Assembly: GCF_008271745.1 (NCBI RefSeq)
Contig: NZ_VKKZ01000025.1
Coordinates: forward strand, 1-64,000
Length of the DNA: 64,000 nucleotides
DNA from: Rufibacter glacialis
GTDB lineage: Bacteria; Bacteroidota; Bacteroidia; Cytophagales; Hymenobacteraceae
Direction of reading: 5' to 3'
Position 1 is the first letter of the stretch. Every line of letters starts with the position of its first letter. The notes under the pieces were generated by a model, which saw only the letters and a list, made by a program, of their open reading frames with translations, searched no databases and had not been told where the DNA came from. The position numbers were made by a program, and so were the translations under genes. Of this stretch, positions 1-8,872 are shown piece by piece.

Positions 1-21
1 GGAACAAATCTTCGTTTCCAA
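1..21 (-). promoter_or_regulatory. Fifth tandem rrn-type promoter, cut by the window edge
   Basis: The complement of 19-21 is a TTG -33 box preceded by an A-rich tract, exactly as in the four complete copies upstream. Eighteen spacer bases follow before the sequence ends, so the -7 box would lie just outside. It is included because it continues a regular array. Confidence 0.55.
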
Positions 22-109
22 GCCCCTCGGCAACTTTTTCTCTCTTTTTTTTCCTTCCTCCGCTCTGCTAGCCAAGGCCTGGTGTCTCTGTTCGTTCCCG
101 AAGCGGGTG

Positions 110-139
110 CAAAGGTAAGAACTTTCTTTCTCTCCGCAA
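110..139 (-). promoter_or_regulatory. Tandem rrn-type promoter, copy 4
   Basis: On the minus strand TTG (complement of 137-139), a 19-bp spacer, then TACCTTTG (complement of 110-117). This matches the Bacteroidota sigma consensus TTG-N17-23-TAnnTTTG. An A-tract lies just upstream of the -33 box, like an UP element. It fires leftwards out of the window. Confidence 0.75.
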
Positions 140-238
140 TACGTTGGGGAAACTTTTTTTTTCTGCTCCCTCCCGCCCTGCCGGCTTCGGGAACCGCCTC
201 AGTAAAGAGCGGTGAGGCTCTCCTCCCGGAGCGGGCTG

Positions 239-268
239 CAAAGGTAAGAAGCTTTTCTTTCCCGGCAA
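239..268 (-). promoter_or_regulatory. Tandem rrn-type promoter, copy 3
   Basis: TTG (complement of 266-268), 19-bp spacer, TACCTTTG (complement of 239-246). The spacer begins CCGG and ends in TTCT like its neighbours, so the copies look like duplications of one unit and not chance matches. Fires leftwards. Confidence 0.75.
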
Positions 269-343
269 GCCCGGAGGCGAAGTTTTTTTTCTCTCTTTTC
301 CCTCGGCTCTGTTAGCCAGGGGCTTCCTTCTCGGAAGGGAGGG

Positions 344-373
344 CAAAGGTAAGAAGAATTCCCCTTTCCGCAA
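344..373 (-). promoter_or_regulatory. Tandem rrn-type promoter, copy 2
   Basis: TTG (complement of 371-373), 19-bp spacer, TACCTTTG (complement of 344-351), with an A-rich stretch upstream. Identical geometry to the other copies. Fires leftwards. Confidence 0.75.
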
Positions 374-454
374 GCGGCCCGGAGAACTTTTTCTTTTCCC
401 GCCCGTTCGTAGTAAGTTCGTCCCTTGGTGATCCCCTTCCCGCCGAAGAGGCTG

Positions 455-484
455 CAAAGGTAGGGAAAAGGGCCGGCTTTCCAA
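455..484 (-). promoter_or_regulatory. Tandem rrn-type promoter, copy 1 (most upstream)
   Basis: TTG (complement of 482-484), 19-bp spacer, TACCTTTG (complement of 455-462). It is the copy furthest from the presumed transcript. Its spacer diverges most from the others but the two boxes are perfect. Fires leftwards. Confidence 0.7.
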
Positions 485-490
485 GGCCTC

Positions 491-917
491 TCCCCCGGTT
501 CTGCCCTTGGCAGGCGGTTATTGACCCTGGACTAGGACCTAACTGTGTTCAGGGCCAGCGAGTTCCAGGAGGGAAATATTTTTTACCTGAAGGGTTTTCT
601 CGGTAGCAACCGGCTAGGAGCCTCCGGAAGAACTGGTATCGGGGTACTGGGAGTTCCTACCAAGAGATGGATTGCTGGTTTAGCCTAGTGTGCACCATAT
701 ATTAAGTGCTTAGAGCAAATCTTTGATTTTTAAGTTCACATTTCAGCTTTACTTATAAAATGGGAAGATTGCAATGCTCGGCCATACTGCCTCCACTTCT
801 TTATATCTTCCCCCTCCTTCCTCCTCTTTTTTTTAGGTATGCCTCCTATATAAGTATGTCTCCTTTTATAAATGCATGAAGGCAGGCACCTGATTTCCTC
901 TCATACTGTCGTGTTTG
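491..917. other. Intergenic gap, no gene seen
   Basis: About 430 bp between the promoter array and the end of the histidine kinase gene. No frame on either strand looks coding. It includes a pyrimidine-rich run near 795-835 but no convincing hairpin. Confidence 0.6.
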
Positions 918-3899
918 TTAATTATTCTTTATCCAAACCTTAAAAGTTGATCCTTCATTTAATTTGCTTTCCACCTCCACATAACCCCCTAAAGCTTCTG
1001 CCTGGGTTTTTACTAAATACAGCCCTAAGCCTCTTCCTGACACATGGAAATGGAACCGCTTATAGAGGCCAAATAAGTTTTTGCCCTCTTTTTCTAAATT
1101 TATCCCTAAACCATTGTCTTGCACAGAAAGGCACAGCATTTCCTTTTCTTGATCAAGCTCCGCTTTTATAGTTAGGCTTAGGGGCCTTTCTGGCGATCGG
1201 TATTTCACGGCGTTCGTTAGAAGATTACTGATGATGCTTGTCACATAACTTCTGGTAGAACCAATCTCCTCAATTCCGTTTAACTGTACATTTATATTAT
1301 CACAGCTCTCTGTTGGTAATACTTGCAAAGCTTGCTCCACTAGTTGAGGCAAGTTGAGTTTCTCTCTATTATCTAAGATGCCCGCCTGAAGACTCAACAT
1401 TTCATTTAAGTCTCTTATGATATAATCTAGGTTCTGGGCCGTTTGCCTTAACCTCATGGTGAGCCCTTCCTGGTTTTCCTGGTTATTCTGGTTGCTGCAC
1501 AACAAGGAAGTAAGGCCTAAAATATTGGCCACCGGGGATCTGAGGTTATGAGAGACAATGTAGGTAAACTGTTCTAAGTGGCGGTTCCGGCGCAACAGCT
1601 CCTCGGTGAGTTTTATCCTTTCCTCTTCCGCTTTCTTCTGCTCTGTGATGACGGTTTCAATCACTATGAATTTCTTTCCGCCGCCGCTCCCTTCATCAAT
1701 GATAGGCGTCACATCCAGTTTAGACCAATACACTTCCCCATATTTGTTCTGGTTCTGGACTTCCTGCACAAAGGGTTCATCATAACTTAACTTCTGCCGA
1801 ATGTGGGACACCGCCTCCGGCTGCGTGGCTGGGCCAGCCAGGAAATCACCTGGCCTTAGCCCCTTCACTTCTTCAATGGTGTAACCGGTAATACGGGTAA
1901 AACCTTCGTTTACCCATTCAATGCGGGCTTCCTCATCTGTGATGTACACAGAGTTCACCGTTTTACTGGCTACGAGAGAAAGTTTCTTTAACTCGGCCTC
2001 TACCTTCTTCCGCTCGTCAATCCGTCTAATGAATACGGTAAGCCCCTCCTCTGAAGGGTAAGCGCTTACATCAAGCCACTTGTTCAGTTTTTGGGAGAAT
2101 TCCTCAAAATGGACCGGATACCGGGTAGTAATGGCCCGGGTGAATTTTGCCAGGAAGGAACCGAACTCCTCCGCGGCATACACCTTCCGGATGTCTTTGC
2201 CATACAACTCCTGCTTTTTCACCTGCATGGCCTCTTCAAACTCCTGGTTCAGATAGGTGAAGCACCAATTCTTATCTAAGGTGAAGAAGGCGTCTCTGAT
2301 ACTGCCCAAAATAGTGTTCAAGCGATTGGCAGTACTTTCCAGAAGCTGCTGCTGCTGCTTGTCTTGGGTAATGTCTTTGGCGATGCCGTGTATCCCTAAC
2401 AGTTCCTCATTGACAATGACTGGTACTTTGGTGATGGCCAGGTCTAATTTCACGCCTGTGGCGGTAAGCACGGTTGTCTCTGAGGTGACAGATTCCCCCG
2501 CCAAAGCCCGTCTGAATTCCTTGACGGCTTCCTCCTCTGCTCCGGGCGGCAACAACTCCCCGAAATGCATTTGCAGCAATTGCTCCTCGGTATAGCCACT
2601 GCACGCTACCGTGGCAGCGTTCACAGAAGTGAAATACCCTTCTTTGTCTAGGGAATAGATACTGTCTGGGTTGTTCTCAAAAAGAGACCTGTACAGTTTT
2701 TCGCTCCGTTCTAATTTAAAGTGATCCTCAACCCGCTCAGTCACATCCCGGGAATTGATGATAATCCCGTTGATGGCTGGATTCTGAAAACAATTGACGC
2801 CTTTGGTTTCCATCCACTTCCATTGCCCTTCTTTTGACTTGAACCGGAAGGGCTGGGTTTGGACCGCAGGCCCAGCCACCACCCTTTCCAGATCCTTCAG
2901 CACCCTTAGCACATCTTCAGGGTGAATTAAATCAAAAGCGTTATAACCTAGCAAATCTTCTGGGTCATACCCAACTATTTGCCTGGCACTGCCGCTCACA
3001 AAGGAATAATAGCCCACCTGGTCAATGATACAGATCATGTCAAAGCCCTCCTGGAGCAGGGCCTTCATCTTGGCTTCGTTCTGGCGGTGTTTCTCTTCTA
3101 CCGCGAATTCGGTGGTGACATCACGGGCAATGGCGTAGATTTTGTTTTCCTCCTCAAATAAGGAAGACGACCAGGAAAGGTGCACCACGGACCCATCTTT
3201 ATGGAGGTAGCGGTTTTTAAAATTAAGAGTGAAATTGTTTTTGTACACCTGATCTGTTTCAGCTACTGTTTTGGCTAAATCATCGGGGTGAAGGAATTCC
3301 CGGAAGTGCTTGCCCAGCATTTCTTCTGGCGCATACCCAAGCCGGGCAATACAGGCCTTGTTTATCTGGAGAAGGTAACCCTGGGGCGTAAAGGTGCAAA
3401 TAAGGTCTGCGGTGGAATCTAAAACCAACTGCAGGTCATGCAGGGCTTTTTCCAGGTCCTTTCGCTGCTTCATCAAAATCTGCTGCACCTCTTTTTCGGG
3501 CCGCAAATCACGGACATGGACACTCACATAGGAGCTTCCATCTGTTGCCGTAAAGGAACGGGTACTCATTTCCACAGGAATCTTGAAACCGGTCTTGTGG
3601 ATCACGGTCACCTCTCCCTTGAAAAAACCTACTTCTTCTCTGGCCTGAACCGCTAAAGCCCAACGAGGGTCAGTAGAATCTATCACGGCTTTTTTCCCTT
3701 CCTGAAGGAGGTATTCCTTAGTATGCCCTACTAACTGGCACAAGGCTTGGTTCACGAACAGGACCGAATTGTCTGGCCCTACCAAAGCCATAGGCTCATG
3801 GCTATACTCAGCCAAAGCATACATCAATTCAAAGTTGAGAGAAGATGAAGCAGAATCTGAAAAAGGATACCTGGCGGTACCTTCTACTCTTTTTTCCAT
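918..3899 (-). CDS. Cytosolic multi-PAS sensor histidine kinase
   Basis: A 993-residue hybrid-type input kinase without a receiver domain. I can divide the N-terminal part into about six PAS domains (roughly residues 22-135, 150-270, 280-400, 405-520, 525-635 and 640-765), several followed by PAC-like ends such as RDVTERV. A dimerisation/phosphoacceptor helix follows with SHNLRSP (His about 784), then a HATPase with N-box SNLLTNAVKY, DNGLGI and GRGLGLYL. No signal peptide or membrane helix is visible, so it should sense intracellular signals such as redox state or ligands. No response regulator is adjacent, so its partner is encoded elsewhere. The start ATG is the first in frame. Sure of class, not of signal. 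Confidence 0.93.
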   Translation of the reverse strand: MEKRVEGTARYPFSDSASSSLNFELMYALAEYSHEPMALVGPDNSVLFVNQALCQLVGHTKEYLLQEGKKAVIDSTDPRWALAVQAREEVGFFKGEVTVIHKTGFKIPVEMSTRSFTATDGSSYVSVHVRDLRPEKEVQQILMKQRKDLEKALHDLQLVLDSTADLICTFTPQGYLLQINKACIARLGYAPEEMLGKHFREFLHPDDLAKTVAETDQVYKNNFTLNFKNRYLHKDGSVVHLSWSSSLFEEENKIYAIARDVTTEFAVEEKHRQNEAKMKALLQEGFDMICIIDQVGYYSFVSGSARQIVGYDPEDLLGYNAFDLIHPEDVLRVLKDLERVVAGPAVQTQPFRFKSKEGQWKWMETKGVNCFQNPAINGIIINSRDVTERVEDHFKLERSEKLYRSLFENNPDSIYSLDKEGYFTSVNAATVACSGYTEEQLLQMHFGELLPPGAEEEAVKEFRRALAGESVTSETTVLTATGVKLDLAITKVPVIVNEELLGIHGIAKDITQDKQQQQLLESTANRLNTILGSIRDAFFTLDKNWCFTYLNQEFEEAMQVKKQELYGKDIRKVYAAEEFGSFLAKFTRAITTRYPVHFEEFSQKLNKWLDVSAYPSEEGLTVFIRRIDERKKVEAELKKLSLVASKTVNSVYITDEEARIEWVNEGFTRITGYTIEEVKGLRPGDFLAGPATQPEAVSHIRQKLSYDEPFVQEVQNQNKYGEVYWSKLDVTPIIDEGSGGGKKFIVIETVITEQKKAEEERIKLTEELLRRNRHLEQFTYIVSHNLRSPVANILGLTSLLCSNQNNQENQEGLTMRLRQTAQNLDYIIRDLNEMLSLQAGILDNREKLNLPQLVEQALQVLPTESCDNINVQLNGIEEIGSTRSYVTSIISNLLTNAVKYRSPERPLSLTIKAELDQEKEMLCLSVQDNGLGINLEKEGKNLFGLYKRFHFHVSGRGLGLYLVKTQAEALGGYVEVESKLNEGSTFKVWIKNN

Positions 3900-4250
3900 T
3901 TTAATTTTAGAGAGAATTCAATGTTTTATATCTAACTATTTGACTACTAGTAAGTGAATAATTACTAGATTTCAGGTAACCTTTCCTCTCCCCTCACCCC
4001 GTTTAAAGTTTCTTTACAATTAAATAATATCCAGTATGATTCCTCTAACACAGGAACAGATAGATGATTATTATTTAAATAGTTACAAAAATAACCTAAG
4101 GGTTGTTAATTACAATAGAAATTAAATAAAATTAAGACTGATTTTTAATTTATTCACAAAAGGTGTTTAAAGCCTAAAATTTCAGAAACTCCCATAAAAC
4201 AGAAAGGCCATCTCATAGATGGCCTTTCTGTTTTATGGGAAGGAAGTTAC
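3900..4250. other. Intergenic gap with terminator
   Basis: AT-rich leader of the PAS kinase gene followed by the hairpin at 4191-4239. No coding frame. A possible copy of the dispersed palindrome, in the less common orientation, lies near 4162-4192. Confidence 0.5.
4191..4239 (-). terminator. Hairpin terminator after the amidohydrolase operon
   Basis: A perfect 22-bp stem with a 5-base loop (TCATA). The arms begin CCCATAAAAC and end GTTTTATGGG. It lies 12 bp beyond the stop of the minus-strand amidohydrolase gene. The A/T-rich outer arms let it work in either direction. Confidence 0.85.
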
Positions 4251-5594
4251 TTATTTACCCGACTCATATTTACCGTTGAACTTCTGGTACAGGTACTGCT
4301 GCTTATCTGTGAGGTTCAGGTTCCGGCCTTGGATAAAGGCATGGCTGATCTTGTTGGACCGCATGTCCAGGAGATCCCCTTCAGAAACCACGAGCGTCGC
4401 ATCTTTCCCTGTCTCCACTGACCCCACCTGCTTATCTACCCCCATAATTTTGGCGGCATTCAGGGTCATAGCAGAAATCGCCTGCTCCTTGGGCAACCCA
4501 AAGGCAACGGCAGTACCGGCAATGAAGGGAAGGTTGCGGGAGCCATGGAGGCTGGCGTCATAGTCCAGACAAAAAAGGATACCTGCTTGCTGCAGCAAAC
4601 CCGGCATTTTGTACGGCAGGTACACATCATCACCGGCCCGGGCTGGCAAGGCATGGACCCCAGAGTAGATAACTGGAATATGGTTCTCTTTTAAGAAATC
4701 AGCCACTACCAGCGCATCGGCCCCGCCCACGATCACCATCTCTTTCACGCCTGCCTTTTGAGCAAACCGAATGGCCTCCACTATCTCTTTCCCATAGTTG
4801 GCATGGATAAAAAGCTTTTTAGAACCATCAAACAACCCGGTAAGGGAAGCCAGTTTCAGATTTTCGCGGTCCTGTTTTTGGTTCTTGTAGACCTTGGACT
4901 CGGCTAAAAGAGCCTCCAGTTCCTGTAACCCGGTTTGGCGTGCTTGCCTCCGCTGCACCACCATAGGAGAATTGTCGGTTGTTTGCTGCACCATGGCAGG
5001 CCACCGCAGGTGAACGCCCCCATCGGCTTTGACCAGGGCATCTTCCCAGTTCCAGGCATCTAACTGCACCACCGAGGATGACCCAGAAATCATGCCGCCC
5101 ACCGGAGTGACCTGCGCCAATAACACCCCGTTGGAACGGAGCGTGGGGGTGATATCTGAATCTGTGTTATAAGCTACCACCGACCGTACGTTGGGGTTGA
5201 AGAGGCCTACCTCCTGCTGATCAAGGGTAGCCCTCACAGATTCAATCTCGTTCAGGCCAATCTGGCTGTTGGGCAAGATCAAGCCCGGGTAGATGTGCTT
5301 GCCGCTCACGTTCACTGTTTCATAGGCGGTGCCGCCGGCCGTGAACCCATTGGCAGGTCCGGCATAGGTGATTTTCCCGTCAGAGAAGGCAACGGTAGCG
5401 CCTTCCACCACTTGCCCGTTTCCTACGTGCAGGGTGGCACCGGTGAGGGCGATGGGTTTGGCTTGTTTAGCCGCTGGTACAGGCACTTGGGCCCAGGCCA
5501 CAGACGTACTGACGAACAAGGCCGCGGCGAGCAATAGTTTATGCTGCATGTTTTTAGAAGCAAGGGTCACCACAGTTTTCGTTTTGGTTAACAT
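4251..5594 (-). CDS. Secreted amidohydrolase-like protein lacking metal ligands
   Basis: 447 residues of the amidohydrolase (imidazolonepropionase-like) superfamily: a beta-sandwich start (GNGQVVEGATVAFSDG), a TIM-barrel region and the C-terminal signature AAKIMGV...GSVETGKDATLVV. A hydrophobic stretch ending AWAQ at about residue 36 looks like a signal peptide. The ATG at 5594 is favoured because AAGGAG lies 8 bases upstream; an internal ATG at 5549 would give a shorter leader. Where active members have HxH after the first barrel strand (PGLID-HxH) this protein has PGLILPNSQ (109-111), and the later histidines are not evident. It may be a non-catalytic partner of the upstream gene, 12 bp away and surely co-transcribed. 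Confidence 0.85.
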   Translation of the reverse strand: MLTKTKTVVTLASKNMQHKLLLAAALFVSTSVAWAQVPVPAAKQAKPIALTGATLHVGNGQVVEGATVAFSDGKITYAGPANGFTAGGTAYETVNVSGKHIYPGLILPNSQIGLNEIESVRATLDQQEVGLFNPNVRSVVAYNTDSDITPTLRSNGVLLAQVTPVGGMISGSSSVVQLDAWNWEDALVKADGGVHLRWPAMVQQTTDNSPMVVQRRQARQTGLQELEALLAESKVYKNQKQDRENLKLASLTGLFDGSKKLFIHANYGKEIVEAIRFAQKAGVKEMVIVGGADALVVADFLKENHIPVIYSGVHALPARAGDDVYLPYKMPGLLQQAGILFCLDYDASLHGSRNLPFIAGTAVAFGLPKEQAISAMTLNAAKIMGVDKQVGSVETGKDATLVVSEGDLLDMRSNKISHAFIQGRNLNLTDKQQYLYQKFNGKYESGK

Positions 5595-5606
5595 AGAGTG
5601 GTCTCC

Positions 5607-8600
5607 TTATTTTTGATGGTACTCAGATTCCTGAAAATTCTCTTCGGCCCCGTTGTCCAGGTCTTCGCAGTGCAGGACTTGCTGCCCCCCGCGGCGCGAT
5701 GGAGCGGCGGTTTGAGTGCGCTCCCCGCGGGCTTTGGCGGCCAGCATCTTGTTGATCAAACGCAAGCGCTCCTTCTCCTGCTCTTCCTGCAGTTGTTTGT
5801 CCTGCTCCAGGTCAAAGTAGGCGATACCATCCACAAAGGTTTTCTCAGGACGGGCATAGATGGAAAGCGGATGGTCGTTCCAGATCACCACGTCGGCATC
5901 TTTGCCGGCTTTCAGGCTGCCAATGCGGTTATCAAGGTGCAGAAGCTTGGCTGGGTTCAGGGTCACCATTTTCAGAGCGTCTTCCTCAGAGACCCCGCCG
6001 TATTTAATGGTCTTGGCGGCCTCCTGGTTCAGACGACGGGCCATTTCGGCGTCATCTGAGTTGATGGCGGTAACCACGCCCACGTTGTGCATAATAGCTG
6101 CGTTGTACGGAATAGCATCTTTCACTTCCATTTTGTAGGCCCACCAATCAGAGAAGGTGGAAGCACCAATGTTGCGCTCCTTCATTTTGTCGGCTACTTT
6201 ATAGCCTTCCAGAATGTGGGTGAAGGTATTCACCCGGAAGCCCATTTGATCAGCTACCTTCATGAGCATGTTGATCTCAGATTGCACGTAGGAGTGGCAG
6301 GTAATGAAGCGCTGGTCTTTCAGGATTTCGGAAAGGGCCTCCAGTTCCAGGTCACGGCGGGGAGCGGCGGTCTTGCTTTTGGCAGACTTAGACAGCTTGT
6401 TGTAAGCAGCCCAGGCTTTATCGTATTCTTTAGCCCGTTGGAAGGCATCTACCATCACCTGCTCAACGCCCATGCGGGTCTGCGGGAACCGCACGTTGTA
6501 CTGTGGCGAACGATTAGAATGCTTCACGTTCTCGCCCAGCGCGAACTTGATGAAAGGATCTGCCCCTTCCAGCATCAATTTCTCTGGCGCCTGTCCCCAG
6601 CGAAGCTTGATAATAGCAGATTGCCCCCCAATGGGGTTAGCTGAACCATGCAGCAACTGCGAGGTTGTCACCCCGCCAGCCAACTGACGGTAAATGTTCA
6701 CTTGCTCGTGGTTTACTACATCGGCCATGCGTACTTCAGACGTTACGGCCTGGGTTCCTTCGTTCACGCCGTCCAGCGCAATGTGGGAGTGTTCGTCAAT
6801 GATGCCGGGCGTTACGTGCTTGCCGGTACCGTCAATGACCTTTGCTCCGGTGGCCGACAGGTTCTTGCCCACCTGCGCGATCTTCCCATTTTTCAGGAGC
6901 ACATCAGCGTTCTGCAATTTGCCGTCTTTTTCATTCGTCCAGACGGTGGCGTTTCTAATGAGGACCGTCTCGGCTTTTGGCAGTTCGGTTCTCCCATAGG
7001 AGGCGAAGGGATACGTCATTTTCCCCAGGTCCAGCGCCTCATTGGAGCGGGCCCGGGCGGTATCGCGCTTGGCTTGCTGGGAGGCGGCTTCCAGGAGAGC
7101 GGCAGACCATTTCACGGTTTGGGCATTGGGCAACTGGCCTTCGCCCTGGAACCCTTTGCCGGTGTACCAACCGCTTAACCTTATGCTTTCCTTCCCATTT
7201 TTAGCCGGGGCAAAGGCTAGGGTTAACATCTCCCCGCTTAAAGAAAGCGACCCTTTCAAGGTGTCAGCGGTCACCACTTTTACCTCTGGCTTTTCTGGGG
7301 TTCCGCTGATGAGCAAGCGCCTGTCGGGCTGGGAATCAATTTTAAGGGTATACACGCCCCTGAAGTCAGATGGGGTTTCGCTGATTTTGAAGCCCTGGCC
7401 CTGCACCCAGTTTTCCAGCAGCAAGGTAGTGGCGTCAAACAGGTTGCCGGAGGCCACCACAAAGTTAGCCTGCATGCCTTCGCGCAGGCTGCCCACATAT
7501 TTATCGGCTTTCAGCAATTGGGCCGGCGTGTGGGTTAAGGCTTTTAGCGCCTCTTTTTCAGATAACCCGTACAAAGTGGCTTTGCGCAGGTTAGGCAGGA
7601 ACTTGGATTTGTCTCTGAGGTCTGCGGTGGTGAACGCGATGGCTACGCCTTCTTTCACCAACAAAGCCGGGTTGGCGGGTGCCATTTCCCAGTGTTTCAT
7701 GTCCTCAATGCCAATGCGGCGGGCATCATACGGATCCTCCACGCTGAAGGCGTCTGGGAAGTTCACGTTCAGGATGTAGGCGGCTTTGGTTTCCTTGATC
7801 TGGGGCAACATCTGATACTCATCGCCCTGGCCCTTGAAAATGTACTGGTGCCCAAACTCGTCGCCAACTTTATCTGCCCTAACGGCGTTCAGCTTGTTGG
7901 TTACCTCAAAAATCTGGGGCAGGCGGTTGGTTTCAGAGAAAGCTTTCAAAGAAAGATTCTGCTCTTTGTCTGGGTTCTTGCTGTTCCATTGGGCATCTAA
8001 GTACGTCTGGCGCAGCAAAGCCATAGATCCCATGAGCGAGCTTGGATACTCTTGCGTAGAGGAACCTTTGTCCAGGGATAGCGCCGCGGCGGCTTTGTCT
8101 AGCAGGATCACCTGGTTTTCGCGCTTGTTGGCCAAAGAAACCAAAGAAGCGGTACCGCGGGCAATGCCGTCTGGGTGGAGGGTCAACACCGCGCCAAAGC
8201 CCAGTTTCCGTAATTCCTCCGCTGCCTTGGCATCTACCTTGAAAATCTCTACGGCGTTGGTCTCTGGCCTGATGGCCTGGTTCCAGTTATAGGCGCCTTC
8301 TTTCTTGGTGTCTGCCTGGGGAGGGCTGTTGAAGCTGAAGGTGCGCGGCGCCACGGGCGGAACCCCGTAATGGGTATAGGGGTCCACAAAGCCCGGATAC
8401 ACGGTTTTGCCTTTCAGGTCAGTTACCATGGCGCCTTGCGGAACGGCCACCTTGGTGCCTACGGCCACCACTTTGCCGTCTTTGATGACCAGGGTGGCGT
8501 TCTCTAATTTGGTTTGGTAGTCCACGAAGATGGTGGCGTTGGTGAAGGCCCTGAGTCCGGAGCGTTCATCATACACCCCATTACGCGGAAAAGTCTCCTG

Positions 8601-8660
8601 TGCCCGGCTCTGCAGCGACAAGGCCGCCACCGCCAACACGGAGAGAAATACTTTTTTCAT
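5607..8660 (-). CDS. Secreted double-domain amidohydrolase
   Basis: 1017 residues with a signal peptide (MKKVFLSVLAVAALSLQSRA) and two amidohydrolase modules. The N-terminal one (about 25-425) keeps the fold signatures but has YTHYG at 95-99 where HxH is expected and lacks the mid-barrel histidines. A beta-rich linker (about 430-545) follows. The C-terminal module (about 565-1000) has the intact set: EHSH (H624, H626), ITCHSY, FTHILEG and NSDDAEM. Only the second barrel should bind metal and hydrolyse a C-N bond, likely in the periplasm. The start at 8660 is chosen for the signal peptide; the frame stays open further upstream into the terminator of the permease. First gene of a two-gene operon. 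Substrate unknown; dipeptide-like substrates are typical of relatives. Confidence 0.88.
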   Translation of the reverse strand: MKKVFLSVLAVAALSLQSRAQETFPRNGVYDERSGLRAFTNATIFVDYQTKLENATLVIKDGKVVAVGTKVAVPQGAMVTDLKGKTVYPGFVDPYTHYGVPPVAPRTFSFNSPPQADTKKEGAYNWNQAIRPETNAVEIFKVDAKAAEELRKLGFGAVLTLHPDGIARGTASLVSLANKRENQVILLDKAAAALSLDKGSSTQEYPSSLMGSMALLRQTYLDAQWNSKNPDKEQNLSLKAFSETNRLPQIFEVTNKLNAVRADKVGDEFGHQYIFKGQGDEYQMLPQIKETKAAYILNVNFPDAFSVEDPYDARRIGIEDMKHWEMAPANPALLVKEGVAIAFTTADLRDKSKFLPNLRKATLYGLSEKEALKALTHTPAQLLKADKYVGSLREGMQANFVVASGNLFDATTLLLENWVQGQGFKISETPSDFRGVYTLKIDSQPDRRLLISGTPEKPEVKVVTADTLKGSLSLSGEMLTLAFAPAKNGKESIRLSGWYTGKGFQGEGQLPNAQTVKWSAALLEAASQQAKRDTARARSNEALDLGKMTYPFASYGRTELPKAETVLIRNATVWTNEKDGKLQNADVLLKNGKIAQVGKNLSATGAKVIDGTGKHVTPGIIDEHSHIALDGVNEGTQAVTSEVRMADVVNHEQVNIYRQLAGGVTTSQLLHGSANPIGGQSAIIKLRWGQAPEKLMLEGADPFIKFALGENVKHSNRSPQYNVRFPQTRMGVEQVMVDAFQRAKEYDKAWAAYNKLSKSAKSKTAAPRRDLELEALSEILKDQRFITCHSYVQSEINMLMKVADQMGFRVNTFTHILEGYKVADKMKERNIGASTFSDWWAYKMEVKDAIPYNAAIMHNVGVVTAINSDDAEMARRLNQEAAKTIKYGGVSEEDALKMVTLNPAKLLHLDNRIGSLKAGKDADVVIWNDHPLSIYARPEKTFVDGIAYFDLEQDKQLQEEQEKERLRLINKMLAAKARGERTQTAAPSRRGGQQVLHCEDLDNGAEENFQESEYHQK

Positions 8661-8814
8661 GGGAGCGTTACTAAAGGTTTGTTTGTGAGATGGATTGGAA
8701 TAAGAGACGGAATGTAGCAAAAACTTAATGCTTATAAAAGACGCACCGCCAGAATCTCTGAATCTGGCCTGTTTTTCTGAAATCAGGCTCAAAAAGCCAC
8801 CCCTTTGGCAAAGA

Positions 8815-8846
8815 AAAAGCCCGACCAAATGCTTGGCCGGGCTTTT
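8815..8846 (-). terminator. Terminator of the APC permease gene
   Basis: Hairpin with arms AAAAGCCCG and CGGGCTTTT around an inner CCAA/TTGG pair, 27 bp beyond the minus-strand stop at 8873, with T residues on the exit side. Confidence 0.8.
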
Positions 8847-8872
8847 AAAGAAATCAGTTTCAGAGATGATCT

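Noticed and set aside
68-484. Minus-strand ORF of 138 codons, arginine, lysine and proline rich
   Set aside because: It runs through the tandem promoter array and owes its repeats to the DNA units; codon use is abnormal and no start signal exists.
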